From positions 1-36,321 of the forward strand of contig JAFTYI010000013.1 in NCBI GenBank assembly GCA_017464815.1: a DNA stretch of 36,321 bases, written 5' to 3'. The stretch comes from Bacteroidaceae bacterium. GTDB lineage: Bacteria > Bacteroidota > Bacteroidia > Bacteroidales > Bacteroidaceae. This document shows positions 15,903-23,737 of this stretch, in pieces. Made by a program: the position numbers and the translations under genes. The notes beneath the pieces are model-generated. The model made no database searches. It was not told the origin of the DNA and saw nothing but the letters and a program-made list of their open reading frames with translations. Numbering within the stretch: position 1 is the stretch's first letter; each line of letters starts with the position of its first letter.

Positions 15903-17327
15903 ATGAATGCAAAGATTATAGGAAGAGAAAAGGAGCAGGATGTGCTGAAAAGTTGCTTCGAATCGGAAAAAGCCGAACTGATTGCAGTTTATGGCCGACG
16001 CCGTGTGGGAAAGACATTCCTCGTGAAAAACTTCTTCAGGGAAAAGTTTGACTTCTATATCACCGGTATCTACCAAGGAAGCAAGAAGGAGCAACTACAA
16101 TTCTTCAACAGGCAACTGTGTGCCCATTCCGGTGTACCTTATCCGTATGCCGACAATTGGTTTGATGCATTCGAACAGTTGAAGCATTACATTTCGGGAT
16201 TGAAGAAGGACCGTGTCGTCATCTTCATCGACGAACTGCCTTGGCTGGACACACCACGCTCACGCTTCACCAAGGCCTTGGAACTGTTTTGGAATAGTTG
16301 GGCAGCCGACCAACCCTCAATCAAGATGGTGGTATGCGGTTCGGCCACCACATGGATGATGTCGCATCTGTTAGGCAATAAAGGAGGACTGCACAACCGC
16401 GTCACCCGACGCATCAAACTCTCTCCCTTTACTCTTGCCGAGGTGGAGGCTTACCTGAAATCGCAAAGCATCGTGTGGAACCGTTACCAGATAACCGAGG
16501 CTTACATGATATTGGGCGGTACACCTTATTACTTACAGATGTTGCAAAAAGGAATGAGCCTCTCGCAAAATATCGACTACCTGATTTTCTCCGAGAATGC
16601 AGAACTGAGGGACGAATATGGTTTTCTGTTCAAGTCACTCTTCAACGACTCTGCCATCTACCGTTCTACGGTGGAACTGCTCAGCCGGAAAGCCAAAGGG
16701 ATGACGCGCATGGAGATAGTGCAGTCGCTCAAACTCCCGGAAGGCGGAGCTATCTCTGAGGTGCTTGAAAACCTGTGTAACTGTGATTTCATTCGGAAAT
16801 ACTCCGCATTCGGGAAGAAAGAACGTGACGTACTTTACCAACTCACCGACCTATTCACCCTCTTTTACCTGCGCTTTGTAAAAAACAGCAACAGACGCGA
16901 TGAGCACCTGTGGAGCAACATGATAGACTCTGCCGAACGCCGGACATGGAGCGGCTATTCCTTCGAGCAAGTGTGCCTGCACCACATTCCCCAAATCAAG
17001 CAAAAGCTCGGCATCAGCGGCATACAGAGCGATGTCTGCTCGTGGAACACGCCCACTACAGAAGAGCACAAGGGTGGACAAATAGACCTGTTAATTGACC
17101 GTCGCGACCAAATCATCAATCTGTGCGAAATGAAGTATTCTACCCAAGAATACGAAATCACCAAGCGGTATAACGACGAGATGCAAGAACGCAAAGAGCT
17201 TTTCCGCTCAAAGACAAAGACCCGCAAAGCCCTGCATCTGACCCTGGTCACCACCTACGGAGTGAAGCCCAATGCCTATTCCGGCATGATTCAAAGCGAA
17301 GTGACAATGGATGATTTGTTCAGATAA
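15903..17327 (+). CDS. P-loop ATPase, ATPase_2/DUF234 family (locus D)
   Basis: 474-residue protein of the COG1672 type, a different branch from the DUF4143 proteins around it. Walker A GRRRVGKT is at residues 31-38, Walker B VVIFIDELPW near 103-112, and VCGSATTWM near 147 is sensor-like. A winged-helix region around 255-310 (SRKAKGMTRMEIVQSL..GGAISEVLENL) could bind DNA. The C-terminal DUF234-type nuclease-like domain has GQIDLLIDRRDQIINLCEMKY near 394-414, with the D and E-x-K positions kept. ATG at 15903. Function unknown; relatives are common in archaea and Bacteroidetes. The next gene is only 53 bp away. Confidence 0.9.
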   Translation: MNAKIIGREKEQDVLKSCFESEKAELIAVYGRRRVGKTFLVKNFFREKFDFYITGIYQGSKKEQLQFFNRQLCAHSGVPYPYADNWFDAFEQLKHYISGLKKDRVVIFIDELPWLDTPRSRFTKALELFWNSWAADQPSIKMVVCGSATTWMMSHLLGNKGGLHNRVTRRIKLSPFTLAEVEAYLKSQSIVWNRYQITEAYMILGGTPYYLQMLQKGMSLSQNIDYLIFSENAELRDEYGFLFKSLFNDSAIYRSTVELLSRKAKGMTRMEIVQSLKLPEGGAISEVLENLCNCDFIRKYSAFGKKERDVLYQLTDLFTLFYLRFVKNSNRRDEHLWSNMIDSAERRTWSGYSFEQVCLHHIPQIKQKLGISGIQSDVCSWNTPTTEEHKGGQIDLLIDRRDQIINLCEMKYSTQEYEITKRYNDEMQERKELFRSKTKTRKALHLTLVTTYGVKPNAYSGMIQSEVTMDDLFR

Positions 17328-17380
17328 ATCCGACTTTTTAATAGGCAGACAAAAAGATTAGATAAAAAAAACAAAAGATT

Positions 17381-18844
17381 ATGGCAAAAAATAAAAAGCG
17401 TAAAGTACAGCCACAAAAACAACAAATGTCTCCTCAGCAGTTCATGAAGGAGAAAGTACGCAATCTCCCTATCGAGGTTTGCTACATGAACCCTGAAATA
17501 TGGGAAATTGGTGAAGGAAATGTTATTATCGTGCGCCGCCATCCCAATGACAAATATACAATAGGTTGTTTCCTAATAGATGTATTCTGTTTAGGAGTAA
17601 AAGATGTCATTTACCGTGTCCGCATTGATGAAGAAGAATACAAAGGTTTGATTGAGCACCTGAAATCTGGCGGTTTAAAAGCTGTTTCATACGACGAAGC
17701 GCATAACGTTGTATACGGTGCCGTATCTTTTGCTGAAGAGGCAGGAATTATGCCCCACAAGGATTTCCACATCGGTAAAAACATATTGGAGGAAGACACC
17801 GATGATGTCCCACTCATCGAATATACCTACGGGAAAGAAGGGAAATATTTCTTGGTGGCAAACAGCCGATTGGAACTAAGCAAATATCTACCTACGCTAA
17901 AAAAGAATTTAAGTGAAAGAGAATTTGACTACATCATTATGGATGATGACGATGAGGAAGAAGAGGACTACGAAGAGATTGATTTGAAAAACAACCCGAT
18001 GTTCAAGCGCTATGGTCCAGACACAATTTACACCTACGAACATCCTGAATATCTGACAGCACTTTCTGTAAAAAACGAAGAATTGATTCCGATTTTCTAC
18101 GACCCAAAGAATGCTTACGGACTGACAAATGAGGATATTGATCATATTCTGTCCATACCTGCAGATAGCTTGCGCCATGATTTGGAACAAATTATCCTGC
18201 ACCGTACAGGGGAGACATGCGATGAAATTACAGATGAGATGTGGAAAGCGGAGTACAACGCTTCCATTACACATGCACTCTTTTTCTTAAGTGAAGTAGG
18301 TAATGAAGAAAGTTTGGACGTTGTTTTAGAAGTACTCTGCCAATCTGAGGATTACCGCGATTTTCACTTTGGAGATAGTGCTGATGAGGTCATTGTACCC
18401 ACTCTTTACAAACTGGGACGCAATCACTTGGACAAATTGATGGAATTTGCAAAGAAAAAGGGATTGTACACATACAATCATGCTACAGTCTTCGATGCTG
18501 TTACATTGATAGGTTTATTACATCCTGAACGCCGCAATGAAATCATCGAATGGTATCGCGAAATGTTGCAATTTGCGACAGAAAAGCTACCCGAAACTCA
18601 ATACTTTGACAGCACTTTGGCAAGTTTGATGGTTTGTGACATCATGGATTTAGGAGCCAAAGAGTTGATTCCCGAAATTGAAGAACTATTTGCTACTAAT
18701 TTGGTTGACCTCGGATGTTGCGGCAATCTTAATGAAGTAAGAAGAACTTTACTTTCACCCATTTTTTTCAACCGTGCAGATGATTATGAACTGGATATCT
18801 ATAGACGATATGAAAAGCATTTGAAACAGTGGGGAAATAAGTAA
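17381..18844 (+). CDS. Hypothetical protein, possibly DUF1186-like
   Basis: 487 residues, cytoplasmic by appearance. It has a basic start (MAKNKKRKVQPQKQQ), an alpha/beta N-terminal half, an acidic run near residues 188-200 (DDDDEEEEDYEE), and a helical C-terminal half from about 245 with HEAT-like pairs (HALFFLSEVGNEESLDVVLEVL, NHATVFDAVTLIGLLHPERRNEI). The helical half weakly resembles DUF1186; I would not assign function on that. No separate promoter is seen in the 53-bp gap after locus D, so the two are probably cotranscribed. It is AT-rich like the secreted protease-like gene at 14490. Confidence 0.75.
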   Translation: MAKNKKRKVQPQKQQMSPQQFMKEKVRNLPIEVCYMNPEIWEIGEGNVIIVRRHPNDKYTIGCFLIDVFCLGVKDVIYRVRIDEEEYKGLIEHLKSGGLKAVSYDEAHNVVYGAVSFAEEAGIMPHKDFHIGKNILEEDTDDVPLIEYTYGKEGKYFLVANSRLELSKYLPTLKKNLSEREFDYIIMDDDDEEEEDYEEIDLKNNPMFKRYGPDTIYTYEHPEYLTALSVKNEELIPIFYDPKNAYGLTNEDIDHILSIPADSLRHDLEQIILHRTGETCDEITDEMWKAEYNASITHALFFLSEVGNEESLDVVLEVLCQSEDYRDFHFGDSADEVIVPTLYKLGRNHLDKLMEFAKKKGLYTYNHATVFDAVTLIGLLHPERRNEIIEWYREMLQFATEKLPETQYFDSTLASLMVCDIMDLGAKELIPEIEELFATNLVDLGCCGNLNEVRRTLLSPIFFNRADDYELDIYRRYEKHLKQWGNK

Positions 18845-18877
18845 ACCAAGTTAAAAATAAATATGCCCTATAAAAGC

Positions 18878-18926
18878 CGAGTTATGGATGAATAAAAATA
18901 AAAAAATTCTCCATAACTCGTTTTTT
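18878..18926 (+). terminator. Hairpin with T tract, GAGTTATGGA family
   Basis: CGAGTTATGGA (18878-18888) and TCCATAACTCG (18910-18920) form a perfect 11-bp stem followed by six T. It fits as terminator of the preceding gene. It shares its arm and the GAATAAAAATA loop start with the hairpins at 11672 and 15818. A related GTGGACGAATAA follows the next promoter's -7 box. Confidence 0.7.
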
Positions 18927-18961
18927 CATGTTGTTCCCATACAACGATAAAGAAACTTTCG

Positions 18962-18980
18962 TACCTTTGTGGACGAATAA
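18962..18980 (+). promoter_or_regulatory. -7 box and repeat copy before the AlbA_2 gene
   Basis: TACCTTTG at 18962-18969 is a consensus -7 box 33 bp before the ATG at 19002; no TTG lies 20 bp upstream. GTGGACGAATAA (18969-18980) repeats the motif of the upstream hairpin arm (ATGGATGAATAA). Confidence 0.5.
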
Positions 18981-19001
18981 CTGCAAAACCGTTGAAGTAA
19001 G

Positions 19002-20498
19002 ATGACAGAGACCAATCGGCTAGAGTATAAACAGGAGCTGACACCCGAAGTGGACATTGAGAAAGAGGTGGTGGCCTTCTTGAATTATAAGGAGGGCGGA
19101 TTCATCTACATCGGTGTTGACCGCGGGGGAAAGACCGTGGGCGTGGATGATATAGACGGCTGTATGCTGAAGCTGAAAGACCGCATCAAGAACAACGTCT
19201 CCCCTTCGGCCATGGGATTGTTCGACATTGCCACGGAGCAACGCGACGGTCTCAGCGTCATCAAACTGACGGTGGCCAGCGGCATAGAGAAACCTTATTT
19301 CAAGACGAAATATGGCATGACTCCCAAGGGGGCTTACATTCGCGTGGGAACCTCGGCCGAGCCGATGCCACAGGAACAGATTGACCGCCTGTTTGCCACA
19401 CGCACCCGAAACTCCATCGGACGCATTGTCTCCAACCGTCAGGACTTGACCTTCGAGCAACTGCGCATCTACTACGACGAGCATGGCAAACGGTTGAACG
19501 ACAATTTCAAACGCACATTGGAACTGCTGACCGAGGAGGGAAAGTATAACTACGTGGCCTATCTGTTGGCTGACGAGAACGGCAATTCCATCAAGGTGGC
19601 CAAATACTCCAGCCTCGACAGGTGCGACCTGATAGAGAATAATGAATATGGCTATTGCTCTCTCATCAAAGCCACCAAAAGCGTGTTGTCCAAGTTGGAG
19701 ATTGAGAACAAGACAGCAGCCACCATCACTCCGGTGGAGCGCATCGAGACGCCCCTGTGGAACCGCATTGCCCTCCGCGAGGCGGTTATCAACGCCATCG
19801 TACACAACGATTACTCCTTTGAAGTGCCACCCAAGTTTGAAATCTTCCCCGACCGACTTGAAATCACCTCTGCCGGCCGTCTGCCCGAATCACTCAGCCG
19901 CGAAGAGTTCTTCAACGGAGTCTCTATCCCTCGCAACAAGGAACTGATGCGTATCTACCGCGATGTGGAGTTGGTGGAGTCTTTAGGCTCCGGCATCCCC
20001 CGCATCCTCCGTGCATACGGCGAAGAGAGCTTCAAGTTTACCGACAATTTCATCCGCATCACTTTCCCCATCGGAGTGCATGATACCGCACATGTTACCG
20101 CGCATGTTGGAGAAGAAGGCACCCAGTCGGAAGCAAATCGGCACCAAGAAGGAAGTGACTCTGACACAAGGACTAATACCAACAATGGCACTAACTCTAA
20201 AATCGACACTAACACTGATACCGCACATGTTACCGCACATGTTACCGCACATGTTGAAAAACTGATTTCAGTCATTGAAGGAGAGTTGAACAGGGAGGCT
20301 TTGCAGGAACTGGTTCAAATAAACCATCGCCAGCATTTCCTAAAGGAATACCTGAAACCATCCATCGAGGCTGGATACATAGAATTGACCATCCCCGACA
20401 AACCAAAGAGCATCAATCAGAAATACCGATTGACTCCTAAGGGATTGCAGTTTAAGGAAATGATAAAGAGGAAAGAGGAAAAAGGAATAATACAATAA
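19002..20498 (+). CDS. AlbA_2 / RecG-like predicted transcriptional regulator
   Basis: 498-residue COG2865-type protein. The N-terminal Schlafen-type AlbA_2 domain (residues 1-130) has the family patterns RLEYKQELT, FLNYKEGGFIYIGVD and KGAYIRVGTS. A HATPase_c_4-like region spans about 245-360 with LREAVINAIVHNDY and ESLGSGIPRIL. A low-complexity linker follows with TAHV tetrapeptides, twice then three times. The C-terminal winged-helix-like domain (LNREALQELVQ..YRLTPKGLQF) matches the C-terminal domain often found in Fic-like and AlbA_2 proteins. Proteins of this type are predicted regulators; some Schlafen-like AlbA domains are nucleases. It is the last gene of the island, 11 bp before dtd, and may share its transcript. 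Confidence 0.87.
   Translation: MTETNRLEYKQELTPEVDIEKEVVAFLNYKEGGFIYIGVDRGGKTVGVDDIDGCMLKLKDRIKNNVSPSAMGLFDIATEQRDGLSVIKLTVASGIEKPYFKTKYGMTPKGAYIRVGTSAEPMPQEQIDRLFATRTRNSIGRIVSNRQDLTFEQLRIYYDEHGKRLNDNFKRTLELLTEEGKYNYVAYLLADENGNSIKVAKYSSLDRCDLIENNEYGYCSLIKATKSVLSKLEIENKTAATITPVERIETPLWNRIALREAVINAIVHNDYSFEVPPKFEIFPDRLEITSAGRLPESLSREEFFNGVSIPRNKELMRIYRDVELVESLGSGIPRILRAYGEESFKFTDNFIRITFPIGVHDTAHVTAHVGEEGTQSEANRHQEGSDSDTRTNTNNGTNSKIDTNTDTAHVTAHVTAHVEKLISVIEGELNREALQELVQINHRQHFLKEYLKPSIEAGYIELTIPDKPKSINQKYRLTPKGLQFKEMIKRKEEKGIIQ
20085..20255 (+). repeat. 12-bp coding repeat (TAHV units)
   Basis: ACCGCACATGTT occurs at 20085-20096, 20220-20231, 20232-20243 and 20244-20255, with a one-base variant at 20097-20108. 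In frame it encodes the tetrapeptide TAHV (T-A-H-V), twice before and three times after an S/T/N-rich stretch. Tandem in-frame units invite replication slippage that changes linker length without a frameshift. Confidence 0.8.
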
Positions 20499-20509
20499 TT
20501 ATCACATAT

Positions 20510-20962
20510 ATGCGAACAGTAATCCAACGCGTGCGCCATGCATCGGTGACCATTGACGGGGTGGTGAAGTCGGCCATCCGAAAGGGGTTGTTGGTGCTTG
20601 TGGGCGTAGAAGACGCGGACACGGAAGAGGATATCCAGTGGCTCTGCAAGAAGATTGTGGGGCTGCGCGTGTTTGACGACGAACAGGGGGTGATGAACAA
20701 AAACATCCAGGATGCCGAGGGCGACATCTTGGTCATCAGCCAGTTTACCCTGTTTGCCTCGACAAAGAAGGGGAACAGGCCGTCGTACATACGGGCGGCC
20801 AAGCCGGACATTTCGGTGCCCTTATATGAGAAGTTTTGCGAAGAATTGAGCATTGCCCTCGGGAAGCCTGTGGGCACAGGGGAATTCGGTGCCGACATGA
20901 AAGTGGAGCTGCTGAACGACGGCCCGGTGACAATTTGCATGGATACGAAGAATAAGGAGTGA
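20510..20962 (+). CDS. dtd: D-aminoacyl-tRNA deacylase
   Basis: Hydrolyses D-amino acids (and glycine) mischarged onto tRNA, protecting translation; cytosolic dimer. The protein is 150 residues, the usual size. It has the N-terminal RTVIQRVRHASVTI, the conserved SQFTL segment near residue 78, GNRPSY, and the C-terminal NDGPVT with the cross-subunit Gly-Pro motif. ATG at 20510. mazG and deoC follow on the same strand. The order uvrC-dtd-mazG-deoC is what I recall from Bacteroides, which makes the 13 kb between uvrC and dtd look inserted. Confidence 0.96.
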   Translation: MRTVIQRVRHASVTIDGVVKSAIRKGLLVLVGVEDADTEEDIQWLCKKIVGLRVFDDEQGVMNKNIQDAEGDILVISQFTLFASTKKGNRPSYIRAAKPDISVPLYEKFCEELSIALGKPVGTGEFGADMKVELLNDGPVTICMDTKNKE

Positions 20963-20970
20963 AATAAGAA

Positions 20971-21056
20971 GACCCTCCCTAACCCTCCCTCTAGGGAGGG
21001 AACTTGATAGACAAGCACTCTTTTTCCCCTCCCTAGAGGGAGGGATAGGGTGGGTC
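20971..21056. repeat. 30-bp inverted repeat of CCCTCCCT type
   Basis: The left arm (20971-21000, beginning GACCCTCCCTAACCCTCCCT) and the right arm (21027-21056, ending AGGGATAGGGTGGGTC) match as inverted copies at 28 of 30 positions, with a 26-nt loop. Each arm is itself partly palindromic (CCCTCTAGGG). It resembles a dispersed repeat often seen between Bacteroidales genes (from memory). It lies between dtd and mazG and ends 15 bp before the mazG start. Confidence 0.8.
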
Positions 21057-21071
21057 TGATAACTGAACATT

Positions 21072-21398
21072 ATGACCCTACAAGAAGCACAAGAGCGCGT
21101 TGACGGGTGGATAAAGACCTACGGCGTGCGCTATTTCAGCGAACTGACAAACATGGCCTGCCTCACCGAAGAGGTGGGCGAACTGGCGCGCATCATGGCA
21201 CGCACATACGGCGACCAATCGTTCAAGGAGGGCGAAAAGCACGACCTTGGCGACGAGATGGCCGATGTCCTGTGGGTACTCATCTGCCTGGCCAACCAGA
21301 CGGGCGTAGATCTCACAGAAGCCTTCGAACAGAACCTGCAAAAGAAGACCGAACGGGACAAGGAGAGACACTTGGAGAATGAAAAATTAAAGAATTAA
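21072..21398 (+). CDS. MazG-like nucleotide pyrophosphohydrolase
   Basis: 108 residues, all-alpha NTP-PPase superfamily. Enzymes of this family hydrolyse (d)NTPs to monophosphates and pyrophosphate, usually as a clean-up step. The metal-binding acidic motifs are visible: LTEEVGELARIM near residues 31-42 and GDEMADVLWVLICLA near 60-74. One domain only, so it is of the short MazG/iMazG type rather than E. coli MazG. The C-terminal tail is charged (KKTERDKERHLENEKLKN). It lies 20 bp before deoC, probably in one transcript with dtd and deoC. Confidence 0.92.
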   Translation: MTLQEAQERVDGWIKTYGVRYFSELTNMACLTEEVGELARIMARTYGDQSFKEGEKHDLGDEMADVLWVLICLANQTGVDLTEAFEQNLQKKTERDKERHLENEKLKN

Positions 21399-21418
21399 AA
21401 ATTAAATTTATAACCATT

Positions 21419-22387
21419 ATGAATCATCATCATCACGACCACGATTGCGAATGTGGATGCGGACACGGCCATGAGCACGACCACTTCCACGAAGCTGATT
21501 TCAGCAACCAGGACAAGTACCACGAGGCCCTGGCACAGTATGACACCCAACTGAGCGACGAGCACATTAGTGCGCAAGTTGCCCGCCTGTTGGAGCGCGT
21601 CGGCGAGAACGACACCCCCGAGGTGAAAAAGGCTCTCCTCGGCTGCCTCGACCTCACCACCCTGAAGTGTACCGACAGCGAAGAGAGTGTGCTTGGCTTT
21701 GTTGAGAAGGTAAACACACTGGATGAAGAGCATCCCGACCTTCCCCACGTAGCCGCCCTCTGTGTATATCCCTGCTTTGCAGGCCTCGTCAGCCAGTCGT
21801 TGCAAGCCGAGGGCGTGGAAGTTGCCTGTGTCAGCGGCGGTTTTCCCTCGTCGCAAACCTTTATGGAGGTGAAGATTGCCGAGACAAGCCTTGCCCTACA
21901 CGAGGGAGCTACGGAGATTGACGTGGTTATCCCCGTCGGGAAGTTCCTCAGTGGCGACTACGAGGGCATGTGCGACGAGTTGCAGGAACTGAAAGCCCTC
22001 TGTGGCGACCACGCACTGAAGGTAATCCTTGAGACCGGCGCACTGAAGTCGTCCGCCAACATCAAGCGCGCCGCCCTGCTGGCCATGTACAGCGGTGCGG
22101 ACTTCATCAAGACCTCAACGGGAAAGGAGGCCGTCAGTGCCACTCCCGAAGCGGCCTTTGTCATGTGCCAAGCCATCAAGGAGTACTACGCCAAAACGGG
22201 CCGCAAAATCGGTTTTAAGGCCGCCGGAGGCATCAACTCCGTGCAGGACGCCCTCTCCTACTACACCATCGTAAAAGAGCTGTTAGGTGACGAATGGCTC
22301 TCCCCTGCCCTCTTCCGCATCGGCACCAGCCGACTGGCCAACCTGCTGCTCAGCGACATCTTGGGCGAAGAGGTGAAGATGTTCTGA
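21419..22387 (+). CDS. deoC: Deoxyribose-phosphate aldolase with His/Cys-rich N-terminus
   Basis: Cleaves 2-deoxyribose-5-phosphate to acetaldehyde and glyceraldehyde-3-phosphate in deoxynucleoside catabolism. The protein is 322 residues, longer than the ~260 of E. coli DeoC. The TIM-barrel catalytic residues are present: the Schiff-base lysine in DFIKTSTGK (Lys231), the second lysine in GFKAAGG (Lys267), and EIDVVIP for the catalytic Asp. The first 25 residues (MNHHHHDHDCECGCGHGHEH, then DHFHE) form a likely metal-binding extension. An internal ATG is not well placed, and the ATG at 21419 is preceded by an AT-rich stretch typical of starts here. Confidence 0.95.
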   Translation: MNHHHHDHDCECGCGHGHEHDHFHEADFSNQDKYHEALAQYDTQLSDEHISAQVARLLERVGENDTPEVKKALLGCLDLTTLKCTDSEESVLGFVEKVNTLDEEHPDLPHVAALCVYPCFAGLVSQSLQAEGVEVACVSGGFPSSQTFMEVKIAETSLALHEGATEIDVVIPVGKFLSGDYEGMCDELQELKALCGDHALKVILETGALKSSANIKRAALLAMYSGADFIKTSTGKEAVSATPEAAFVMCQAIKEYYAKTGRKIGFKAAGGINSVQDALSYYTIVKELLGDEWLSPALFRIGTSRLANLLLSDILGEEVKMF

Positions 22388-22405
22388 CAGATACTCACCA
22401 AAGCT

Positions 22406-22450
22406 AAAAGGGCTGTGTCTAAAAAAACAAACGAAGATACAGCCCTTTTT
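22406..22450 (+). terminator. Rho-independent terminator after deoC
   Basis: AAAAGGGCTGTGTC pairs with GATACAGCCCTTTT with one G-U pair, and the right arm runs into TTTTT (22446-22450). It lies 19 bp after the deoC stop. The rest of the gap (22451-22651) has no gene I can support; a lone minus-strand -7-like TACCTTTG (complement of 22514-22521) leads to nothing. Confidence 0.85.
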
Positions 22451-22651
22451 GTAATATACAAATATCCCAACATTTCACCCCTATACTTCTCACAATCCCC
22501 AATGCCCCTTCCGCAAAGGTAAAGTGGCAAAAACGGCCAAAACATGAACAAATCGGGTGTAAATAGAGGCTATTTCGATAGTTTTCCTCTATCATGGGGA
22601 AAGTATCTCAGGACGAAGAATCAGATAATAGAACATGACAACGAGAAAGGA

Positions 22652-23629
22652 TTACTTCTCGCGGTTCACAACAAAACTGATGTAAGTAGACAAGGCGGTG
22701 CGCACGGCTTCGTCGGCACACTCGGCCAATAGGAGTCGGGCACGCTCCATCTGTTGCTGCATATACTGCTCAGCGTACAAAATGCCCCCCTTGGCCTTAG
22801 TGAACTCCACCAAGCGGGCAATCTCATCATCGGTGGCCTCCAAGCGCTTCACCTTGCGGGCCAAAGCCATCATTTCGTCGTCATCGGCCATCAGCAGAGC
22901 ATGGATAACGGACAGGGTCAGTTTTCCCTCGCGCATATCGTTTCCCACCGGCTTGCCAATGGCGGCGGCACTGCTGGTGTAGTCAAAAATGTCGTCCTTC
23001 ACCTGGAAGGCAATACCGATGATTTCGCCGATGCTCCTCGCCCACTCCACTCGTTCGGGCGAAGCGCCGGCCGAGAGGGCGCCTACCTGGGCACAAGTCT
23101 CGAAAAGGACGGCCGTCTTCTTACGGATAATTTGGAAATAGGTCTCTTCAGAAATTGCCTCGTTGGAGACATTAGAGAGTTGCAGGAGTTCGCCTTCGGC
23201 CAAGCATTGGCCCAATTGGGAAATAAGGCGGATAATCTCCACGTCGCCCGTCAGCGAGCCATGCAGAAGGGAAGTGGAAAGCAGGTAATCGCCCGTCAAC
23301 ACCGACACCCGGTTGTCGAACACAGCATTGACCGAGGGCTGTCCGCGGCGTTCGCGGCTGTTATCGACAACGTCGTCGTGCACCAGGCTGGCCGTGTGCA
23401 GCAGTTCCAACGAAGCGGCCGCATGCAACGCCTTCTCCGTCACTCCACCGTGGCACTTGGCCATCAGCAGAGCCAGAATGGGGCGCATCATCTTGCCCGT
23501 CTGACGTCTGACGTGGTCGAGCACCTGTCCCAGCAGGTCGTAATCGCTGCTGAGCGAGGAGCGCATGAGGGCAACCAACTGGCGGAGTTCGCTTTCAATG
23601 GGTGCGGTTATGAGGGTCTGTTGATTCAT
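22652..23629 (-). CDS. Polyprenyl synthetase (octaprenyl/heptaprenyl diphosphate synthase type)
   Basis: Trans-prenyltransferase that adds isopentenyl units to an allylic diphosphate to make the long chain for menaquinone or a related quinone. The protein is 325 residues from the ATG at 23629; the frame is open to a TTG at 23650, but the ATG gives the normal N-terminus. The first Asp-rich motif is LVHDDVVDNSRERRG (Asp85-Asp89), and the second is KDDIFDY (Asp212-Asp216). GKMMRP and the HTASL region are also present. The residues before the first DDxxD are small (Ala80, Ser81), in line with a long product. It is divergent from polA. Confidence 0.93.
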   Translation of the reverse strand: MNQQTLITAPIESELRQLVALMRSSLSSDYDLLGQVLDHVRRQTGKMMRPILALLMAKCHGGVTEKALHAAASLELLHTASLVHDDVVDNSRERRGQPSVNAVFDNRVSVLTGDYLLSTSLLHGSLTGDVEIIRLISQLGQCLAEGELLQLSNVSNEAISEETYFQIIRKKTAVLFETCAQVGALSAGASPERVEWARSIGEIIGIAFQVKDDIFDYTSSAAAIGKPVGNDMREGKLTLSVIHALLMADDDEMMALARKVKRLEATDDEIARLVEFTKAKGGILYAEQYMQQQMERARLLLAECADEAVRTALSTYISFVVNREK

Positions 23630-23647
23630 CTTCCTGCAAATTTCCTG

Positions 23648-23655
23648 CAAAATTA
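23648..23655 (-). promoter_or_regulatory. -7 box of the polyprenyl synthetase gene
   Basis: On the minus strand TAATTTTG (complement of 23648-23655) fits the TAnnTTTG -7 pattern, 18 bp before the chosen ATG. A matching TTG at the right distance is not clear. Confidence 0.4.
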
Positions 23656-23737
23656 GTAATAAAACGTCAAACTAAGGAGCAATAAAGAGGTAAAGTCAGC
23701 ATTTTTTAGTACTTTTACCACCAAAATAACAAACAAT

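Noticed and set aside
22514-22521. Minus-strand promoter after deoC (TACCTTTG)
   Set aside because: It points into the deoC end with no gene downstream; at best a relic.
22754-23656. 300-codon open frame on the plus strand
   Set aside because: Antisense to the polyprenyl synthetase, whose two DDxxD motifs are intact.
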